Of a stretch of DNA of 9,045 bases, positions 6,218 to 9,045 are shown one piece after another; position 1 is the stretch's first letter; each line of letters starts with the position of its first letter. The position numbers and the translations under genes are program-made. Origin of the DNA: an uncultured Lachnobacterium sp. Lineage in GTDB: Bacteria > Bacillota > Clostridia > Lachnospirales > Lachnospiraceae. The stretch covers positions 1 through 9,045 of the forward strand of contig URQG01000064.1 in NCBI GenBank assembly GCA_900549895.1. The letters run 5' to 3'. The notes below the pieces were generated by a model. The model made no database searches, was not told the DNA's origin, and saw only the letters and a list, made by a program, of their open reading frames with translations.

Positions 6218-6936
6218 TAACTGATTTCCTCTCCCATCGCATCCAGCGGAATCAACTGTTCCTGCTCGTTACGGGCATAAACCTCGCAGCGATGGATCTG
6301 GATCGCGTTCTCATTGTAAGTAAGTCCGCATCGCTCATATAACGATGCCAGCACAAGTTCCGGCTTGATATTGTCGACACTTCCGGTTGTTACTTTAAGG
6401 AAGAATGTCGGTGCCCCGTCATGTTCTTCAACACGAAGCTCATATACAAGCGGCTTTAAGTCCACTTCCCGCTCACTCTTCTTCGTCTTTTTTATGATGT
6501 TAAAACTCTCGGCCTGCGTAAATTCACGGTCGATCACTTTCTGCCACTCTGTGGTAGTATAAGGAATTTCATAACCTTCTTTATAAGTCAGGCGGTAATC
6601 CGCTGCCGCTACAATGGACATGGCCGTCTTGGCACGATCCGGCAGCTTCACATAAGAGACAACTTCCACACCGTCTACCATAGTCGCATTGAGTGCCGCC
6701 ACACTCTCCTTGGAAGAAAGTGAGGAATCTACTTCAATATCAAAATATTCACCGTCACTTGTGATTCCGACACCAAGCGGGGCCGCAAATGACATGATCT
6801 GATGTGGCGAATATCCTTCCGAATAACGGATGTCGATATTGGCACGGCGGACTGCTTTCTGGAAATAGCGCATCATATCAAGATGTCCGATAAATTTCAT
6901 CACACCCCATTTACGGAATTTAATTCTTATCTTCAA
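6217..6936 (-). CDS. TIGR03936/DUF2344 radical SAM-linked protein
   Basis: This protein belongs to the radical SAM-linked family (TIGR03936, DUF2344). It is found next to, or fused to, the TIGR03960 radical SAM protein. Its biochemical role is unknown. The 239-residue product begins KIRIKFRKWGVMKFIGHLDMM and carries the family block RRANIDIRYSEGYSPHQ and FAAPLGVGITSDGEYFDIE. I choose the TTG at 6934-6936, because AGGAGG (6945-6950) sits 8 bases before it and homologues begin with this KIRI(K) sequence. The frame also extends to an ATG at 6966, but that leaves no Shine-Dalgarno sequence and adds ten unrelated residues. It overlaps the upstream radical SAM gene by 17 bases and rng by one base. 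A partner function with the radical SAM enzyme is inferred from this tight coupling. Confidence 0.88.
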   Translation of the reverse strand: MKIRIKFRKWGVMKFIGHLDMMRYFQKAVRRANIDIRYSEGYSPHQIMSFAAPLGVGITSDGEYFDIEVDSSLSSKESVAALNATMVDGVEVVSYVKLPDRAKTAMSIVAAADYRLTYKEGYEIPYTTTEWQKVIDREFTQAESFNIIKKTKKSEREVDLKPLVYELRVEEHDGAPTFFLKVTTGSVDNIKPELVLASLYERCGLTYNENAIQIHRCEVYARNEQEQLIPLDAMGEEIS

Positions 6937-8995
6937 AGCAGACACCTCCTCCGTACTGTCTTGCACCGCATCCCGAACAACGCATGCGGCAGTTTGGCGT
7001 AACAGTCTCTGTCAAAGCCGTCTTCCACTCGCGCAACAGGAATTCGCGCGTTACGCCGACATCAATAAAATCCCACGGAAAGATCTCATCATCGCTTCGC
7101 ACACGCTTCGTATAAAAATCAATATCAATATCGCAGGCAGCAAATGCCTCAAGCCACAGATCATAGTTGAAGAAATCCGACCAGGCGTCAAAAAGACCGC
7201 CATGAGTATATACATATTCAATCGCATCGGAGAGTTTACGATCCCCTCGTGCGAGTACCCCTTCAAGTACTGTGACATCCGCTTCATGCCAGTTATAACG
7301 AATACTTTTATGATTAAGCTGTTCCTTTACGTGGTCATTGACGATCTTTGCGCGGCCGAGATAATCGCCCGGATCAAGCATCGTTGCCCATTGGAACGGT
7401 GTAAAAGGTTTCGGCACAAAAAAAGAGGTACTGATCGTGATCTGGCATTTGCCATTACGCTTCTCCTTCGGGACCGTATCATAATATAAAGCAGCGATCT
7501 CATTGGCAAGTTCCGGAATCGCACGCATATCTTCTTCCGTCTCTGTCGGCAGTCCAAGCATAAAGTAAAGCTTTACCTTGTTCCAGCCGCCCTCAAACGC
7601 CTGCTTTGAGCCATCCAGAATATTGTCGATCGTAAGTCCTTTGTTAATAACATTACGTAGTCTCTGCGAGCCGGCTTCCGGCGCAAACGTTAAGCTGCTC
7701 TTCTTGATATCCTGTACTTTCTGCATGATATCAAGGGAAAAAGCATCAATACGAAGTGATGGCAGAGAGATATTGATCTTCTTTTTGCCGCACTCATCGA
7801 TCAGAAAAGTGATCAATTCTTCCAGCTGCGAATAATCGGAGGAACTTAAGGAACTTAAAGAAATCTCCTCATGTCCGGTCGCAGCGATCATGGAGCGAGC
7901 AAGTTCTTTTAGACGCTCGACATCCTTTTCACGGTTCGGGCGGTAGATCATACCGGCCTGACAGAAACGACATCCGCGGATACAGCCTCGCTGGATCTCA
8001 AGTACGACTCGATCCTGTGTCGCCTTTATAAACGGAACCACCGGCTTTTCCGGATAAACCGAACCGGTCAGATCCATATCGACCTGTTTCTTTATCGTTG
8101 TCGGAATATCCTCACAGGCCGGCGTGAAAGAGGCAATGGTTCCATCCTCTTTGTAATCCACTTCATACAGTTGCGGCACATAGATACCCTCAATTTTTGC
8201 TGCCTCGTGAAGGAACGACTGTCTGGTATAGTTTCCTTCTTCTTTCATCTTCTTGTACAGATTTAAGAAAGTATCGTACTGTGTCTCCCCCTCTCCGATA
8301 TAAAAGCAGTCAAAGAAATCGGCAATCGGCTCCGGGTTATATGTGCATGGTCCGCCTCCCAATACGATCGGATCTTCATCCGATCGGTCTTTGGCGCGGA
8401 GTGGAATCTGTGCCAGATCAAGAATCTGCAAGATATTGGTATAGCACATTTCATACTGAAGTGTGATACCGATAAAGTCAAAATTTTTGATCGGTTCCTG
8501 CGACTCCAGTCCAAAAAGCGGAATATTCCGTTCCTTCATCGCCTTACACAATCTGGTCATCTCCCAGTCGTACACCGACTCAAGCCCCTGATAATTCATC
8601 AGATCCGGATGTGCCAGATACCGGTAACTTCCGGTATCCATACCCTCGATCACGCAGTCCACATAATCGCGAATACGACTCTCATCCTCCGTAGGAGTGC
8701 CCATGTACGGTCCCTTCTCCTCACTCAGCAGAAAGTGCTGCCCCATGATCAGATAATCAACTCCGAGCGCTTGTACCATATTCATCTGTTCTTTGTAAAA
8801 TTCCCGAATGTATTCAGCTTCAAAACCTACATAAATGCGAATATCATTTTGATATTCATCAGCCAAAGCACGAATGGTTTTCACATATTCCGGTGCCTCA
8901 TCCATAGTCATGCGGATATGTGATATGTATCCGTCACGAAACGGACACGGGATATGATCGGAGAATCCAAATTCTTTGATTCCCATCTTGATCGC
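6920..8995 (-). CDS. TIGR03960 radical SAM protein, N-terminus replaced by a PHP fragment (chimeric ORF)
   Basis: Numbering runs from the apparent GTG at 9008-9010. Residues 1-5 (MYKRQ) are adapter and 6 to about 165 are PHP phosphatase. From about 166 the protein is a TIGR03960 radical SAM protein: IPLFGLESQEP, FDFIGITLQYEMCYTNILQI, VLGGGPCTYNPEP and FYIGEGET. The [4Fe-4S]-binding CxxxCxxC is Cys343, Cys347, Cys350 in QRGCIRGCRFCQAG, and ISLSSLSSSDYS and TFAPEAGSQRLR follow. A second cysteine group (674, 678, 681, 691) closes the C-terminus. Family members resemble B12-dependent radical SAM (YgiQ-like) proteins, and their reaction is unknown. The family's usual N-terminus, roughly 80-90 residues, is missing, so the gene is not intact as assembled. 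It overlaps the DUF2344 gene by 17 bases, which supports a joint function. Only the part up to about 8515 should be used as radical SAM sequence. Confidence 0.88.
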   Translation of the reverse strand, partial: AIKMGIKEFGFSDHIPCPFRDGYISHIRMTMDEAPEYVKTIRALADEYQNDIRIYVGFEAEYIREFYKEQMNMVQALGVDYLIMGQHFLLSEEKGPYMGTPTEDESRIRDYVDCVIEGMDTGSYRYLAHPDLMNYQGLESVYDWEMTRLCKAMKERNIPLFGLESQEPIKNFDFIGITLQYEMCYTNILQILDLAQIPLRAKDRSDEDPIVLGGGPCTYNPEPIADFFDCFYIGEGETQYDTFLNLYKKMKEEGNYTRQSFLHEAAKIEGIYVPQLYEVDYKEDGTIASFTPACEDIPTTIKKQVDMDLTGSVYPEKPVVPFIKATQDRVVLEIQRGCIRGCRFCQAGMIYRPNREKDVERLKELARSMIAATGHEEISLSSLSSSDYSQLEELITFLIDECGKKKINISLPSLRIDAFSLDIMQKVQDIKKSSLTFAPEAGSQRLRNVINKGLTIDNILDGSKQAFEGGWNKVKLYFMLGLPTETEEDMRAIPELANEIAALYYDTVPKEKRNGKCQITISTSFFVPKPFTPFQWATMLDPGDYLGRAKIVNDHVKEQLNHKSIRYNWHEADVTVLEGVLARGDRKLSDAIEYVYTHGGLFDAWSDFFNYDLWLEAFAACDIDIDFYTKRVRSDDEIFPWDFIDVGVTREFLLREWKTALTETVTPNCRMRCSGCGARQYGGGVCFEDKN
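6945..6950 (-). promoter_or_regulatory. Ribosome binding site selecting a TTG start
   Basis: AGGAGG lies inside the last codons of the radical SAM gene, 8 bases before the TTG start of the DUF2344 gene. It supports the non-ATG start. Confidence 0.75.
8516..8995 (-). pseudogene. Histidinol-phosphatase (PHP family, HisK/HisJ type) internal fragment
   Basis: About 160 residues resemble the middle of PHP-family histidinol phosphatase, which dephosphorylates histidinol phosphate in histidine synthesis. Visible motifs are FGFSDHIPCP, VGFEAEYI, YLIMGQHF and YLAHPDLMNY, carrying metal-ligand His and Glu residues of the family. The N-terminal HxH segment lies beyond the adapter boundary at 8995. At the other end the sequence stops at KERNIPL, where family members continue with a Glu-Ile-Asn motif and about 80-90 more residues including the final DxH ligands. 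The fragment is therefore cut at both ends, once by the contig end and once by the joint to the radical SAM gene. Marked as a fragment because no complete enzyme can come from it; the true gene elsewhere may be intact. Confidence 0.75.
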
Positions 8996-9045
8996 CTGTC
9001 TCTTATACACATCTCCGAGCCCACGAGACGCGTAGTAATCTCGTA
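8996..9045. other. Illumina Nextera adapter read-through (not genomic)
   Basis: Bases 8996-9014 are the 19-base Tn5 mosaic end used in Nextera tagmentation. Bases 9015-9029 (CCGAGCCCACGAGAC) complete the i7-side adapter, 9030-9037 (GCGTAGTA) fit an 8-base i7 index, and 9038-9045 (ATCTCGTA) are the start of the P7 sequence. The order adapter-index-P7 is exact. Translated on the minus strand, it gives the MYKRQ start known from contaminated database entries. Confidence 0.98.

Noticed and set aside
7842..7859. Tandem GGAACTTAA repeat
   Set aside because: It encodes the SLSSLSS motif of the radical SAM family, so it is coding, not a regulatory repeat.
6920..9010. A novel 696-residue PHP-radical SAM fusion enzyme
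   Set aside because: Both domains are truncated at the joint, the joint lies in short microhomology, and the apparent start is adapter sequence. A sequencing or assembly artefact explains it better.
8996..9014. A Tn5/IS50 transposon end
   Set aside because: The mosaic end is followed exactly by commercial adapter, index and P7 bases, not by transposon or genomic DNA.

Overview
The window looks like the end of a draft or metagenomic contig from a low-to-moderate-GC Bacillota bacterium, most likely a clostridium of the Lachnospiraceae type. I base this on a 205-residue LexA, an L27 with the N-terminal extension that Prp removes, the rplU-prp-rpmA-obgE order, a short RNase G, and the radical SAM / DUF2344 pair upstream of RNase G. 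I cannot name the genus.

Layout. Only lexA (72-689) lies on the plus strand. It converges on a long minus-strand block, and a hairpin terminator with T tracts on both sides (about 705-741) separates them. In its own 5'->3' direction, the minus-strand block runs: a radical SAM gene, a DUF2344 'radical SAM-linked' gene, rng (RNase G), then a strong promoter and a structured leader, rplU (L21), prp (cysteine protease), rpmA (L27), an intrinsic terminator, obgE, yhbY, nadD, yqeK and rsfS. Genes are packed with overlaps or gaps of a few bases. There is no gene-free stretch above 300 bases; the longest is the 135-base rng-rplU gap, which holds the promoter and leader.

How the genes fit together. 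Most of the block concerns the large ribosomal subunit. L21 and L27 are 50S proteins, and Prp trims the L27 leader, which is visible as MLNMNLQFF before AHKKG. ObgE, YhbY and RsfS act in 50S assembly or 50S silencing, and RNase G belongs to an rRNA/mRNA-processing family. NadD makes NAD and YqeK hydrolyses Ap4A, so nucleotide metabolism is tied in. The hairpin between rpmA and obgE probably lets abundant r-proteins be made in excess of the GTPase. The radical SAM/DUF2344 pair is the uncharacterised part and sits at the head of this block.

The right-hand end is not trustworthy as biology. Bases 8996-9045 are Illumina Nextera adapter (transposon mosaic end, i7-side adapter, an 8-base index, start of P7). 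Just inside it, a histidinol-phosphatase (PHP family) fragment, cut at both ends, is joined in frame to a radical SAM protein that lacks its N-terminus. The joint lies in a short stretch compatible with both families and containing a 12-base palindrome. I read this as a probable chimera or misassembly, not a new fusion enzyme.
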